From: an uncultured Anaeroplasmataceae bacterium
Lineage (GTDB): Bacteria > Bacillota_I > Bacilli_A > Acholeplasmatales > Anaeroplasmataceae
DNA length: 64,000 nt
NCBI GenBank assembly: GCA_910579215.1
Contig: CAJTTN010000005.1
Location: forward strand, 1-64,000
Direction: 5' to 3'
Below the pieces are notes generated by a model, which was not told the DNA's origin, did no database searches, and saw nothing but the letters and a program-made list of their open reading frames with translations. The number at the start of each line of letters is the position of its first letter. Positions within the stretch are counted from its first letter, which is position 1. Made by a program: the position numbers and the translations under genes. Positions 16,515 to 25,017 of the stretch are shown here, piece by piece.

Positions 16515-18566
16515 ATGCAAGATAATAATCAAAAACAAAATCAACCACAAAAACCAGTAAGAAGATTTGATTGGAAATTTCTTTTAATCACAATGTTAGC
16601 CATTATTGGTATAACACTTCTTATTCGTTATTTAATGCAACCAAATCCAAAAACAATTACGTTTACAGAATTGGTTGTTGCAATAAATGATACTGAAAAT
16701 CCAATAGATTCAGCGACTATGGCTGCTCAGCCAGCAAGTGGATCAAATAACGCATCCCTTTATGTAGTTACAGGAAAATTTAAGGATGGAAAAAGCTTTA
16801 CAGCAAATATTACTGTAGAAAATTATAATCTCCTTACAACAGGTGGAGATATTATCATTTCTATTAATGCGGATGGAACTAAGGACGTTGTTTCTATTCC
16901 TGCAACTTCCATAAGACTTTATAAGCTAGAAACCAATATCTTCTTATCCTTAATTATTAACCTATTACCTTATGTTATTATGATTGGATTTTTTATCTTC
17001 CTTTTCCGTAGCCAAGGCAATGGTAAGGCCTTTGATTTTGGAAAATCTACAGCACGCTTGTCTAGAGGAAAAAGTGTAACATTTGCTGATGTTGCAGGCT
17101 GTGATGAGGAAAAAGAGGAACTCGTAGAAATTATAGATTTCTTAAAGAATCCAAGAAAATATTCTGAAATTGGAGCTAGAATACCAAAGGGTGTTCTACT
17201 AGTAGGTCCTCCTGGAACTGGTAAAACTTTACTTGCAAAGGCTGTTGCTGGAGAAGCTAATGTTCCTTTCTTCTCTATATCAGGATCTGATTTCGTAGAA
17301 ATGTTTGTTGGTGTTGGTGCTTCTCGTGTTCGTGATATGTTTAAAACTGCAAAAGAACATGCACCTTGTATCATTTTTATTGATGAAATAGATGCTGTAG
17401 GTCGTCAACGTGGTGCTGGTATGGGAGGCGGTCATGATGAACGTGAACAAACATTAAACCAGTTACTTGTAGAAATGGATGGCTTCACAGGCAATTTAGG
17501 AATTATTGTTATGGCTGCTACAAACCGTCCTGATGTTTTGGATCCAGCTCTTCTTCGCCCAGGTAGATTCGATAGACAAATTACCATTAGTAACCCAGAT
17601 GTGACAGGTAGATTGGCTATTTTAAAGGTTCATGCTAGAAATAAGCATATAGATTCTTCTGTTAAATTAGAAGAGATTGCTCAAAGAACACCAGGCTTTA
17701 GTGGTGCAGATATTGAAAACTTATTAAATGAGGCTGCTTTATTGGCAGCAAGAAATAATCGAAAGGTTATTGTTACAGCTGATATTGATGAGGCGATAGA
17801 TCGTGTCATGATGGGTCCTGCTAAAAAATCTAAAAAATATACTGAGAAGGAAAGACGTTTGGTGGCGTTCCATGAATCTGGTCATGCTGTAATAGGTCTA
17901 CGTTTAAAAAATGCCTCTGTTGTTCAAAAGGTTACTATAATTCCTCGTGGTCAAGCTGGAGGATATAATTTAATGATGCCTAAGGAAGAAACCTACTTTA
18001 GTACTAAATCTGAATTACTAGAAGGAATTACAGGATTATTAGGTGGTAGAGTTGCGGAGGAATTAATTTTCCAAGATGTAACTACAGGTGCACATAATGA
18101 CTTTCAAAAGGCAACAAGAATTGCACGTGCGATGGTTACAGAGTACGGTATGTCTTCTTTAGGACCTGTACAATATGAACAGCAAAGTGGAGATGTCTTT
18201 TTAGGAAGAGATTATTTAAAGGAAAAGAATTTCTCTGATCAAGTCGCTTTAGAAATTGATAAAGAGACGAGACTCATTATTGAAGAATGCTATGCAAAAG
18301 CGAAAAAGGTTATCTCAGATAATCTAGATTTATTAAAAAATATTGCAGAATATCTTTTAAAGGTAGAAACATTAACAAAATCAGATATTGATGAGATTGA
18401 ATCTACTGGACACTTAAAACGTTATGATGATATGATTGCAGCTAAAACAGAGCATGAAGATAACTCTAAAGAGGAGTTAGAGGATAAGACTGCGGAAACT
18501 TCTTCTCTTCTAAACGATGGACTTCCCTCTATCTTAGATGAAAAAAGCGAAAATGAGACTAGATAA
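16515..18566 (+). CDS. ftsH: ATP-dependent zinc metalloprotease FtsH
   Basis: 683 residues; a membrane-anchored AAA+ protease that degrades misfolded and regulatory membrane proteins. Two membrane helices flank an extracytoplasmic loop (helix 1 about residues 21-41, helix 2 about 140-165). Walker A GPPGTGKT is at 231-238, Walker B is CIIFIDEIDAVG, the SRH region is AATNRPDVLDPALLRPGRFD, and the zinc site is HESGH at 453-457 (usual form HEAGH, metal ligands intact). The C-terminal tail is acidic. GGAGGAATT precedes the start. Confidence 0.97.
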   Translation: MQDNNQKQNQPQKPVRRFDWKFLLITMLAIIGITLLIRYLMQPNPKTITFTELVVAINDTENPIDSATMAAQPASGSNNASLYVVTGKFKDGKSFTANITVENYNLLTTGGDIIISINADGTKDVVSIPATSIRLYKLETNIFLSLIINLLPYVIMIGFFIFLFRSQGNGKAFDFGKSTARLSRGKSVTFADVAGCDEEKEELVEIIDFLKNPRKYSEIGARIPKGVLLVGPPGTGKTLLAKAVAGEANVPFFSISGSDFVEMFVGVGASRVRDMFKTAKEHAPCIIFIDEIDAVGRQRGAGMGGGHDEREQTLNQLLVEMDGFTGNLGIIVMAATNRPDVLDPALLRPGRFDRQITISNPDVTGRLAILKVHARNKHIDSSVKLEEIAQRTPGFSGADIENLLNEAALLAARNNRKVIVTADIDEAIDRVMMGPAKKSKKYTEKERRLVAFHESGHAVIGLRLKNASVVQKVTIIPRGQAGGYNLMMPKEETYFSTKSELLEGITGLLGGRVAEELIFQDVTTGAHNDFQKATRIARAMVTEYGMSSLGPVQYEQQSGDVFLGRDYLKEKNFSDQVALEIDKETRLIIEECYAKAKKVISDNLDLLKNIAEYLLKVETLTKSDIDEIESTGHLKRYDDMIAAKTEHEDNSKEELEDKTAETSSLLNDGLPSILDEKSENETR

Positions 18567-18807
18567 GTACTTAAAGGTTTCTCGCCTTATCAAGCGACGA
18601 ACTCTAGCGAAAGAGGTTGCAGCTAATGAACGCATTTTAGTAAATGGCAAGCCAGCAAAACCATCTAAAGAGATAAAGCCTGGTGATGAGATTACTATCT
18701 CTTTTGGAAATAAGGATGTAACTGTAAAGGTACTATCCTTAGAGGCTTCAACCAAAAAAGCGGATGCAATATCATTATATGAATTTGTCAAAGAAGAAAC
18801 AAAATAA
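18553..18807 (+). CDS. rqcP: S4-domain RNA-binding protein RqcP (YabO)
   Basis: 84 residues. RqcP helps RqcH add alanine tails to nascent chains stuck on 50S subunits during ribosome quality control. The S4 fold is clear (MRLDKYLKVSRLIKRRTLA and ERILVNGKPAKPSKEIKPGD). It overlaps the ftsH end by 14 nt and has no clear ribosome-binding site, so coupled translation is likely. In Bacillus this gene lies in the mfd-spoVT cluster; here it has joined ftsH. Confidence 0.9.
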   Translation: MRLDKYLKVSRLIKRRTLAKEVAANERILVNGKPAKPSKEIKPGDEITISFGNKDVTVKVLSLEASTKKADAISLYEFVKEETK

Positions 18808-18828
18808 ATTATTATAAAAAGGATTAGG

Positions 18829-18853
18829 GGAATGATGCATATCATTCCTTTTT
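18829..18853 (+). terminator. Terminator of tilS-hpt-ftsH-rqcP
   Basis: Perfect 8-bp stem GGAATGAT / ATCATTCC with loop GCAT, followed by TTTTT. Confidence 0.85.
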
Positions 18854-18861
18854 CTTTACAC

Positions 18862-18914
18862 AAAATAAAAAACTCAATACTTCTTTCTTGCATGCACAAG
18901 ATTAAATTATTGAG
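18862..18914 (-). terminator. Terminator of the Rieske oxidoreductase gene
   Basis: CTCAATA (18873-18879) pairs with TATTGAG (18908-18914). A second small stem around TTGCATGCAA lies inside, and TTTTTTATTTT follows on the minus strand. Confidence 0.7.
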
Positions 18915-18923
18915 TGGTTTAAA

Positions 18924-20186
18924 TTATTTTTTATTTTTATTGGCCGGATTAAAAACAATATTTCCTGCATAATCATATTTTGTGCCATGGCAGGGACACT
19001 CATAAACCTTTTCGTCTTTATTATAAAATAAAGCACATCCCAAATGATTACATCTCTTCTTGGGTTTCATTAGATTTATGAATGCGATTCCTGTATTTTT
19101 AAGTATCGGATAAAGAGGACTTTTTCGTTTTGGATCAAAAAGATGGCTATATTTATTATTTCTATTTTCTATACTATCTGTTAATATAGTTGCAGCGAGC
19201 ATAGCTCCCGTCATCCCCCAAAGATTAAATCCCGTAGCTACATACACCTTATATTTTTTATCATATCTACCAATATAAGGTAATCCATCTAAGCTAACAC
19301 AATCCTGATTCACCCATTGATATAATAAAGGATAATCTGCATAATGTCTCAAAATATGATTAAGAATAGGAATATATCCTCCATTATCATGCCCTGTCCT
19401 TTGATCATTACCACCTATTATAAGTTTATCCTTATAGGTTCTAAAATATAAATCTCCACTTTCATATCCTACTGCATTAAAGCTCTGTTTATTTACCATA
19501 TGATCTATAACTGCTACATATGATTTTTTTTGAGTTAGTTTTAAGGGATAGAGACCTTTTATTTTTAAAAATGGATACCCTGTAGCTACAATAATGTGCT
19601 TAGCACTAATTGAGTTATGCTCCGTAAAGGCTGTAGTTTTTTTAATTTTAATAACTTTAGTATTTTCATAAATCTCTATTTTATCTGCTAATTGATTGAT
19701 TAGCTTTAAGGGATTCATTTGTGCTTGATCTTTAAAACAAAGTGCATAATCATCCACTATCTCTACAGGATATCCTAAACCTTTAATTGCCTCATATTCT
19801 TCTTCCATCATACTTTTATTATTTTTAAAATATTTATAGGAATCTACCTTTTCAAAATCAAAGGAGTATTTTTTAGATAGTTTTTCATATTTTCTGATAC
19901 ATTCTAAATTTGCTTCTAAATATAGTTTCGCAGCCTCTTTTCCTTTTTGATATATTAAATCCTTATATAGTAAATCCTGTAAAGCTGTAATGACAGCTGT
20001 AGTTTTATTTGTTCTTGAAGAGGAAATTTTGTTTGCCTCAACCAATACCACCTTATGAATGGAAGCAAGTTGGCTTGCACAAAGGATACCACATAATCCT
20101 CCTCCAATCACTAATATCTCTGTTGTTATATCCTTGTTTAATGAGGGATATGATTTTAATTTTGTTTCCTGCCAAATACTTTGCAT
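18924..20186 (-). CDS. FAD-dependent oxidoreductase with C-terminal Rieske domain
   Basis: 420 residues. Residues 25-60 hold the FAD-binding dinucleotide fold (ILVIGGGLCGILCASQLA), and the body matches the DadA/glycine-oxidase family. The C-terminal ~50 residues form a [2Fe-2S] Rieske centre with ligands in CNH(LGC) and C(PC)H. Such fusions are found in many Firmicutes, and their substrate is unknown. AGGAGGACAAC precedes the ATG. It is the last of three minus-strand genes but is separated from the two above by a terminator at 20253-20277. Confidence 0.88.
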   Translation of the reverse strand: MQSIWQETKLKSYPSLNKDITTEILVIGGGLCGILCASQLASIHKVVLVEANKISSSRTNKTTAVITALQDLLYKDLIYQKGKEAAKLYLEANLECIRKYEKLSKKYSFDFEKVDSYKYFKNNKSMMEEEYEAIKGLGYPVEIVDDYALCFKDQAQMNPLKLINQLADKIEIYENTKVIKIKKTTAFTEHNSISAKHIIVATGYPFLKIKGLYPLKLTQKKSYVAVIDHMVNKQSFNAVGYESGDLYFRTYKDKLIIGGNDQRTGHDNGGYIPILNHILRHYADYPLLYQWVNQDCVSLDGLPYIGRYDKKYKVYVATGFNLWGMTGAMLAATILTDSIENRNNKYSHLFDPKRKSPLYPILKNTGIAFINLMKPKKRCNHLGCALFYNKDEKVYECPCHGTKYDYAGNIVFNPANKNKK

Positions 20187-20252
20187 TGTTGTCCTCCTAA
20201 ATTTATTATTATTTTGCTATAAATTTAAAAAGGCTATGCACAAAAAAAGAAA

Positions 20253-20277
20253 AAGGAACTCATATTTTAAGTTCCTT
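20253..20277 (-). terminator. Terminator of the zinc-ribbon gene
   Basis: AAGGAACT / AGTTCCTT stem with an AT-rich loop, followed on the minus strand by TTTCTTTTTTT; it overlaps the stop region of the gene. Confidence 0.8.
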
Positions 20278-20821
20278 ACTTTACACCATTACTTTTCGCC
20301 ATACTTAAATATCTTAAGGCTAGACTATAATATAACTCACATTTTTCCTTTGCTTCTTCAAATTTATCCTCAGGAATTCCTAAAGATGGATTATAGCCCT
20401 GTTGAAAATCTGCTAAATTCCATTCTTCAGCTAATGTATAATAAAGCTCACCTAAGGTTGCTTGAGCTAGAGGATGCCCTAAATCTGCTGCTAGCTTTAA
20501 AAATTTCTCACAATTTGGATCTGTCTTCTTTGTCTTATATAAACAAAAACCAATCATGTATAAAGCATCTGCATTATCACTGTTAGCATATTCTATTAAA
20601 TAAGCTAATGCTTGAGCATAATCCTGATGTTCAAATAAGTCCTTAGCCTTCTCTATACCAGACTGAGGTTTACTATACTCAACTGTTTTTTCTGTGTAAT
20701 TATTTTGTGCTGGCTGTACAGGAGTAGAAGGTGATCTACTAAAATCCATACCACACATTGGACAAAATCTAAAATTATCTTCTAATTTGAAACCACAATT
20801 TGGGCAAAAATTATATTTCAT
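20276..20821 (-). CDS. Zinc-ribbon protein with Sel1-like repeats
   Basis: 181 residues. It opens with a double CPNCG / CPMCG zinc ribbon (residues 6-23), then a low-complexity Pro/Gln linker, then helical repeats of Sel1/TPR type (AKDLFEHQDYAQALAYLIEYA, ALYMIGFCLY, HPLAQATLGELYYT). Sel1-like proteins act as protein-protein scaffolds; no specific role can be assigned. It is 16 nt downstream of the 178-residue protein and shares its transcript. Confidence 0.7.
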   Translation of the reverse strand: MKYNFCPNCGFKLEDNFRFCPMCGMDFSRSPSTPVQPAQNNYTEKTVEYSKPQSGIEKAKDLFEHQDYAQALAYLIEYANSDNADALYMIGFCLYKTKKTDPNCEKFLKLAADLGHPLAQATLGELYYTLAEEWNLADFQQGYNPSLGIPEDKFEEAKEKCELYYSLALRYLSMAKSNGVK

Positions 20822-20837
20822 TTTAATATCTCCTTCT

Positions 20838-21374
20838 CTATCGAAGCATTTTGTAAAAGCGATCTACCCATTTATAATATTTCGCTTTGTTTCTATTATA
20901 ACAATTCACAATCCTTTTTGCAAGTAATATAGCCATTTCATAGTCGCTTATTGTAATTAAATTTTCCTCTACCGCAGATTTCAACTCATCCTCATCTAAA
21001 ATTACAGGCTCATCGTCAATAGAAAAAACAACATCTAAAAACATATCGATAAATTTTGGATTTGCTTTATTAACTAATATATTTTCTTTTGTGATATCAA
21101 AATAGCTTTCAACTAGCTGTTCCTGTGAATTATAAACGACCGTTAGCCACCAATTCTCATTCTCAGGGGAAAATTGTAACCATTTATATCCAACATCAGC
21201 AATACAAAGCTGTCTATCGTCTTTTTTTATCCAAATGGCATTATCTATACTTATAATAGTAAACAAGCTTACTATGCCTTTAAAATCTTTTTCGCAAACT
21301 TCCTTTGTAATAATTATTTTATGATTTAATTTTGGCATTTCATCTCTTAAAATATTTTTATGAATCAAATTCAT
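20838..21374 (-). CDS. Conserved-looking protein of unknown function
   Basis: 178 residues, soluble, mixed alpha/beta, no recognisable motif. The N-terminal half is beta-rich with several Trp residues (DVGYKWLQFSPENENWWLTVVY), and the C-terminal part is helical and basic (YNRNKAKYYKWVDRFYKML). I do not recognise the family. The ATG at 21374 is preceded by AGAGGTG at 6 nt; an in-frame GTG three codons upstream lacks such spacing. It is the first gene of a two-gene unit with the zinc-ribbon protein. Confidence 0.55.
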   Translation of the reverse strand: MNLIHKNILRDEMPKLNHKIIITKEVCEKDFKGIVSLFTIISIDNAIWIKKDDRQLCIADVGYKWLQFSPENENWWLTVVYNSQEQLVESYFDITKENILVNKANPKFIDMFLDVVFSIDDEPVILDEDELKSAVEENLITISDYEMAILLAKRIVNCYNRNKAKYYKWVDRFYKMLR

Positions 21375-21543
21375 CAGTTTCACCTCTTTATAAAAAATTT
21401 ATCTTTTATTTGTTAAAAAGTATATAACTTTTAAACAAATTAGTCAAAATAAATCATACAAATCATTTTAATATTGTATAAAATAGTGATGTATTGGTTT
21501 ATATCTTATTCAATTATTCCATATTTCAAGCTTCAAGCATTGA

Positions 21544-21840
21544 ATACACTACCACTCAAAAAATACTTTACCGAAAGGACATTCCACTCACATTGACAAA
21601 GGAACTGTTTCCTCTATGCTTAATAAGCTTAAAAAGGACTTGAATATTGATATTCTTAGTCCTCATCGTTTTAGACATTTATACGCTACACAATTACTAA
21701 GAAATGGAGCTGACATCTACTCTGTTAAAGAGCTGATGGGGCATCAAAGACTAGAAATCACCCAGCGTTATATTGATTTCACAAACGAGGAAATTAAGCA
21801 AAATAATTTCAAATATAATTCGCTAAAAAACTTTGAGTAG
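21544..21840 (+). pseudogene. Tyrosine recombinase/integrase, C-terminal remnant
   Basis: The frame runs back from the TAG at 21838 to a TGA at 21541 and encodes the end of a phage-integrase-type recombinase. Present are the SPHRFRHLYATQLL box with the HxxR catalytic pair, the ELMGHQ histidine, and the TQRYIDF tyrosine. The N-terminal core-binding domain and first catalytic Arg are missing, so the fragment cannot act as a recombinase. The ATG at 21616 lies inside the homologous region and is not a real start. It sits about 155 nt from a tRNA-Gly gene, a classic integration site. Confidence 0.8.
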
Positions 21841-21894
21841 TTTCAATACCGCTCAGGTGTCAGTCCATATATGAAATTGAGTAGATTAAGGAAA

Positions 21895-21941
21895 GAAAAA
21901 AGGTTGATAGAAAGGATTAAAATACCTTATCATATCAACCT
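21895..21941 (-). terminator. Terminator of tRNA-Gly
   Basis: AGGTTGATA (21901-21909) pairs with TATCAACCT (21933-21941), followed by TTTTTC on the minus strand. The stretch 21841-22321 contains only this, the tRNA gene and the flanking promoters. Confidence 0.75.
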
Positions 21942-21994
21942 ATTTCCATATCTAAAATTTAGAATTTCGCCGTCCTAAATTTAACGATTTCCAG

Positions 21995-22069
21995 TGGAGC
22001 CACAGAGCGGAATCGAACCGCCATCATATGCATGGCAAGCATAGGTACTAACCGTTGTACTACTGCGGC
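21995..22069 (-). tRNA. tRNA-Gly(GCC)
   Basis: A full cloverleaf can be drawn on the minus strand. The acceptor stem is GCCGCAG/CTGTGGC (one G-T pair), the D arm is GTAC/GTAC, the anticodon stem is TATGC/GCATA with loop TTGCCAT (anticodon GCC), the T arm is GGCGG/CCGCT with TTCGATT, and the discriminator is U followed by an encoded CCA. Confidence 0.95.
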
Positions 22070-22087
22070 ATTTTTTTGTGCATTCTT

Positions 22088-22116
22088 ATTATAGCACAAG
22101 ATGAAATAAATTCAAG
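22088..22116 (-). promoter_or_regulatory. Promoter of tRNA-Gly
   Basis: On the minus strand CTTGAA (22116-22111), 17-nt spacer, TATAAT (22093-22088), ending 18 nt before the tRNA 5' end. Confidence 0.7.
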
Positions 22117-22321
22117 TTATTTTTTAACAAAATTAAAAAATATAGTAAATCTTCACAATCAAAAAATACTTAAGTTTAAATTTGTATATAATTAATTCTA
22201 TAATAGATACTCTTATTTATACTCTACAATACTATATATAATTATTTTTGGTAAAAAATTCCAATTTTGTATAAATGGTTGCTAAATAGGTTATATTAAC
22301 AAAAGTAAAGGAGATATAAAT

Positions 22322-22855
22322 ATGGATCTTAAAAATTCAAAAACAGAAAAAAACTTAATGACTGCATTTACAGGTGAAGTACAAGCACATGCTAAATATC
22401 TTTATTTTGCTGATAAAGCTAAACAAGAAGGATATGAACAGATAGCTGAAATATTTCAATACACTGCAGATAATGAATTAGAACACGCACGTTTATGGTT
22501 TACAAATTTAGGATATTTACAAGATACGCTAAAAAACCTTGAAACTGCAGCTAGTGGAGAAAATTTTGAATGGTCAAAAATGTACAAAGAATTTGCCGAG
22601 GAAGCTAAGCAGGAAGGCTTCTTACAAATTGAGCGTTTATTTAAAGGTGTGGCAGCTATTGAAAAGCACCATGAAGAACGCTATAATAAGTTAATTGCTA
22701 ATATGGAAAATGAAGAGGTTTTTGAAAAAATAGACGAGGAAATGTGGCAATGTAGGAATTGTGGACACATTCATTATGGTAAGAAAGCTCCAAAAGCTTG
22801 TCCAATTTGTAGTAAAGAACAAAGCTTCTTTCAAATTTATCCAGAAAATTATTAA
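22322..22855 (+). CDS. Rubrerythrin
   Basis: 177 residues, the usual size; a non-haem di-iron peroxidase that protects anaerobes from hydrogen peroxide. The ferritin-like four-helix domain carries the Glu/His ligands (FTGEVQAHAKYLYFA, DNELEHARLWF, AAIEKHHEERY). The C-terminal rubredoxin-like knuckle is CRNCGHIHYG...CPIC. AAAGGAG precedes the ATG. A weak promoter (TTGTAT...TTATAT, 18-nt gap) lies at 22267-22296. A single gene with a terminator. Confidence 0.95.
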   Translation: MDLKNSKTEKNLMTAFTGEVQAHAKYLYFADKAKQEGYEQIAEIFQYTADNELEHARLWFTNLGYLQDTLKNLETAASGENFEWSKMYKEFAEEAKQEGFLQIERLFKGVAAIEKHHEERYNKLIANMENEEVFEKIDEEMWQCRNCGHIHYGKKAPKACPICSKEQSFFQIYPENY

Positions 22856-22874
22856 TAGTAGAAAAATATTAAAA

Positions 22875-22911
22875 AGATTGTGGAAGCTAAGACTAATCCA
22901 CAATCTTTTTT
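22875..22911. terminator. Bidirectional terminator between rubrerythrin and the 700-aa gene
   Basis: 10-bp stem AGATTGTGGA / TCCACAATCT with a 12-nt loop and T-runs on both strands, placed in the convergent gap. Confidence 0.85.
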
Positions 22912-22914
22912 CAT

Positions 22915-25017
22915 TTATTTATTTTTTGAATCAACACTTATGCGTATTAAACCTTTACCAATTAATTCCTCTGTAGAGGAGTAAGGCATCATATAATTTG
23001 TTTCTGCTTTGTCAACCTTTTCAACTACCTTTTCTGTAAGAAGTATTTGGATCATGTCTATTGCATTTAATAAAGCTTCTTCATTTAAAACTTGATACAT
23101 ACAAGGAAAGTTACTTCTATTGCTATGTAAGGACAAATCTATAACTTTAAAGTCATTTTCACTAAAACGCTTAGGATCCATAGCAAGACACAAACATAAA
23201 CTCTTATTACGTATAATAAAACAAGCAAAGGCTTCTTTTCCTAAAAAGAATGTTTCTCTTTTCCAATTGATTCTAGTCTTAACACCCTTGTAGGATAATA
23301 TGTTATTTTTTAATTTAGAGTATAGCTTTTTAATGTAATCTGGCACCTGAGCAATTGCAGCAAGATAGCTACGATTATAACGAACCATTTGCCCATTAGT
23401 ATCAATTTCCTCAACATCATCTGTTTCTTCATCTTCAAGATAAGTATCAGGAAGAATTGCACTATCCTCTAAAACAACATCATTTACAATTTCCAGATTA
23501 TCCTCTTTTAAATCTACTTCTTCCTTACTAGCTTCAACTACTAATTCTTGATTATTTATAAGTAACGCATCGTTTTTTTCAATGATACGAACTAAATCTT
23601 TTTCAATTAAAGCTTCTAATTCTTCATAAGGAATTGTAAAATCTTGATTTGGTTGTTCTTTAAAATCCAAATGAAATTGTTGGTTAAAAAGAATATCTAT
23701 AAGTTCTTTTGCATATTTTACTTTTCTATAGCTTGAAATTCGATACATGCACGGTGTCTTACTTTTTGGACTACGAATAGATAAATCTATTACCTTATAT
23801 TTAGTATCTACAAATTGCTTTGGATTCATTGCTAAACAAAGGCGTAATGACTTACCACGAACTACAAAGGTAGCAAGTGTGTTTCTTCTCTGACGGAAGG
23901 ATTCCTTTTTCCAACTGATTCTATTTTTAACTCCCTTAAAAGATAGCATATAATTTTTGAGCTCAGAATACCAAAGATTTATTTCATCAGAAGCTTGAGA
24001 CAGTCTTGCAATAAAGCTCTTATTATATCTTACAACTATACCATTTAGAAGAGTTTCTTCTACAGTTTCAGAATCATCCACCTCATCTATAGACAAATCA
24101 TCTTCTGTTTCTTCAATGCTTGGCTCTTCTACTGGTGTATCTATAACCTCTTCCTCTATAGAAACCTTATCCTTTGATGAGAAATCGTCCGTTCCTACAA
24201 CTCGTATTAAATCTCGCTGAATTAAAGCATCCGTAGTTTCATATGGAGGCATATAATCCTCAGGATCTCGGTCTATTTTTTCTAACAAATAGTTCTCTAC
24301 AAAAAGCATATCAATCAATTCTTTGCCATATTTTACTCTTCTATCATTAGAAATTCGATACATGCATGGTGTCTTACTTTTTGGACTACGAATAGACAAA
24401 TCCATTACCTTATATTTGGTATCTACAAATTGCTTAGGATTTAATGCTAAGCATAGACATAAGGTTTTACCACGAACTACAAAGGTAGCAAGTGTATTTC
24501 TTCCCTGACGAAAGGTTTCTTTTTTCCAGCTAATTTTATTTTTAATACCTTTATAGGATAATATATAATTCTTAAGCTCTGAATATCTAGATTTCAATTC
24601 ATTAGATGCTTGAATAATTCTTGCAGTAAAGCTTCTATTATATCGCATAACAATGCCATTAATAATAACCTCATCAACGATTTCTTGATCCTCATCCACA
24701 AGTAAAGTTTCATCATTTTCCTCTACAGGCTCCTCCTGTGGCTGTGTAACCACAGGAGCAGTCCCCATATTAAAGAAAGGTTTGTAAGGGGTAGTATCTT
24801 CAGAAAAAGCCGAATTGGAACGCATAGCATTTAATTGACGTAAATACATTTCTCTTTGCTGCTGTAAAATCTTTGAAAATAATTTTCTTTCTCCACGCTT
24901 ATGAAATAGATAAGCTAAAATAATATTTAAAGCAATCAGAAGTACTCCTACTACAGAAACTACGATTAATATTATCGTCTGCTGTGGATTGAAATAGGAA
25001 GCTAATATATTATTCAT
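22915..25017 (-). CDS. Membrane-anchored protein with a triplicated cytoplasmic domain
   Basis: 700 residues. A single membrane helix lies at about 13-37, followed by FHKRGERK, so the rest should face the cytoplasm by the positive-inside rule. Three copies of a ~158-residue domain follow (about 118-275, 323-480, 540-695), joined by acidic linkers. Each copy reads: NG.(V/M)RYN.S(F/Y) start, SELKNY.LS(Y/F)KG(V/I)K..I.WK, ARG/VRGK-L-LCLA-NPK.F, KYKV.DLS, PCMYRI, KELID.L, and an (A)LI...L(V/I)RI end. I do not know a named family with an assigned function. The ATG overlaps the end of the 4758-residue gene by 8 nt with GGAGG before it, so the two are translationally coupled. Confidence 0.85.
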   Translation of the reverse strand: MNNILASYFNPQQTIILIVVSVVGVLLIALNIILAYLFHKRGERKLFSKILQQQREMYLRQLNAMRSNSAFSEDTTPYKPFFNMGTAPVVTQPQEEPVEENDETLLVDEDQEIVDEVIINGIVMRYNRSFTARIIQASNELKSRYSELKNYILSYKGIKNKISWKKETFRQGRNTLATFVVRGKTLCLCLALNPKQFVDTKYKVMDLSIRSPKSKTPCMYRISNDRRVKYGKELIDMLFVENYLLEKIDRDPEDYMPPYETTDALIQRDLIRVVGTDDFSSKDKVSIEEEVIDTPVEEPSIEETEDDLSIDEVDDSETVEETLLNGIVVRYNKSFIARLSQASDEINLWYSELKNYMLSFKGVKNRISWKKESFRQRRNTLATFVVRGKSLRLCLAMNPKQFVDTKYKVIDLSIRSPKSKTPCMYRISSYRKVKYAKELIDILFNQQFHLDFKEQPNQDFTIPYEELEALIEKDLVRIIEKNDALLINNQELVVEASKEEVDLKEDNLEIVNDVVLEDSAILPDTYLEDEETDDVEEIDTNGQMVRYNRSYLAAIAQVPDYIKKLYSKLKNNILSYKGVKTRINWKRETFFLGKEAFACFIIRNKSLCLCLAMDPKRFSENDFKVIDLSLHSNRSNFPCMYQVLNEEALLNAIDMIQILLTEKVVEKVDKAETNYMMPYSSTEELIGKGLIRISVDSKNK

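Noticed and set aside
16970..17374. 134-codon minus-strand frame inside ftsH
   Set aside because: Lies wholly opposite the conserved AAA+ region; composition is the mirror of ftsH codons, and no ribosome-binding site.
18534..18899. 121-codon minus-strand frame over rqcP
   Set aside because: Antisense to the well-supported S4-domain gene and its terminator.
20059..20586. 175-codon plus-strand frame
   Set aside because: Antisense across two supported minus-strand genes and a terminator; low-complexity Leu/Ile/Tyr product.
21616..21840. Functional 74-aa recombinase
   Set aside because: Homology continues upstream of the ATG, and the first catalytic Arg and core-binding domain are missing, so it is a remnant.
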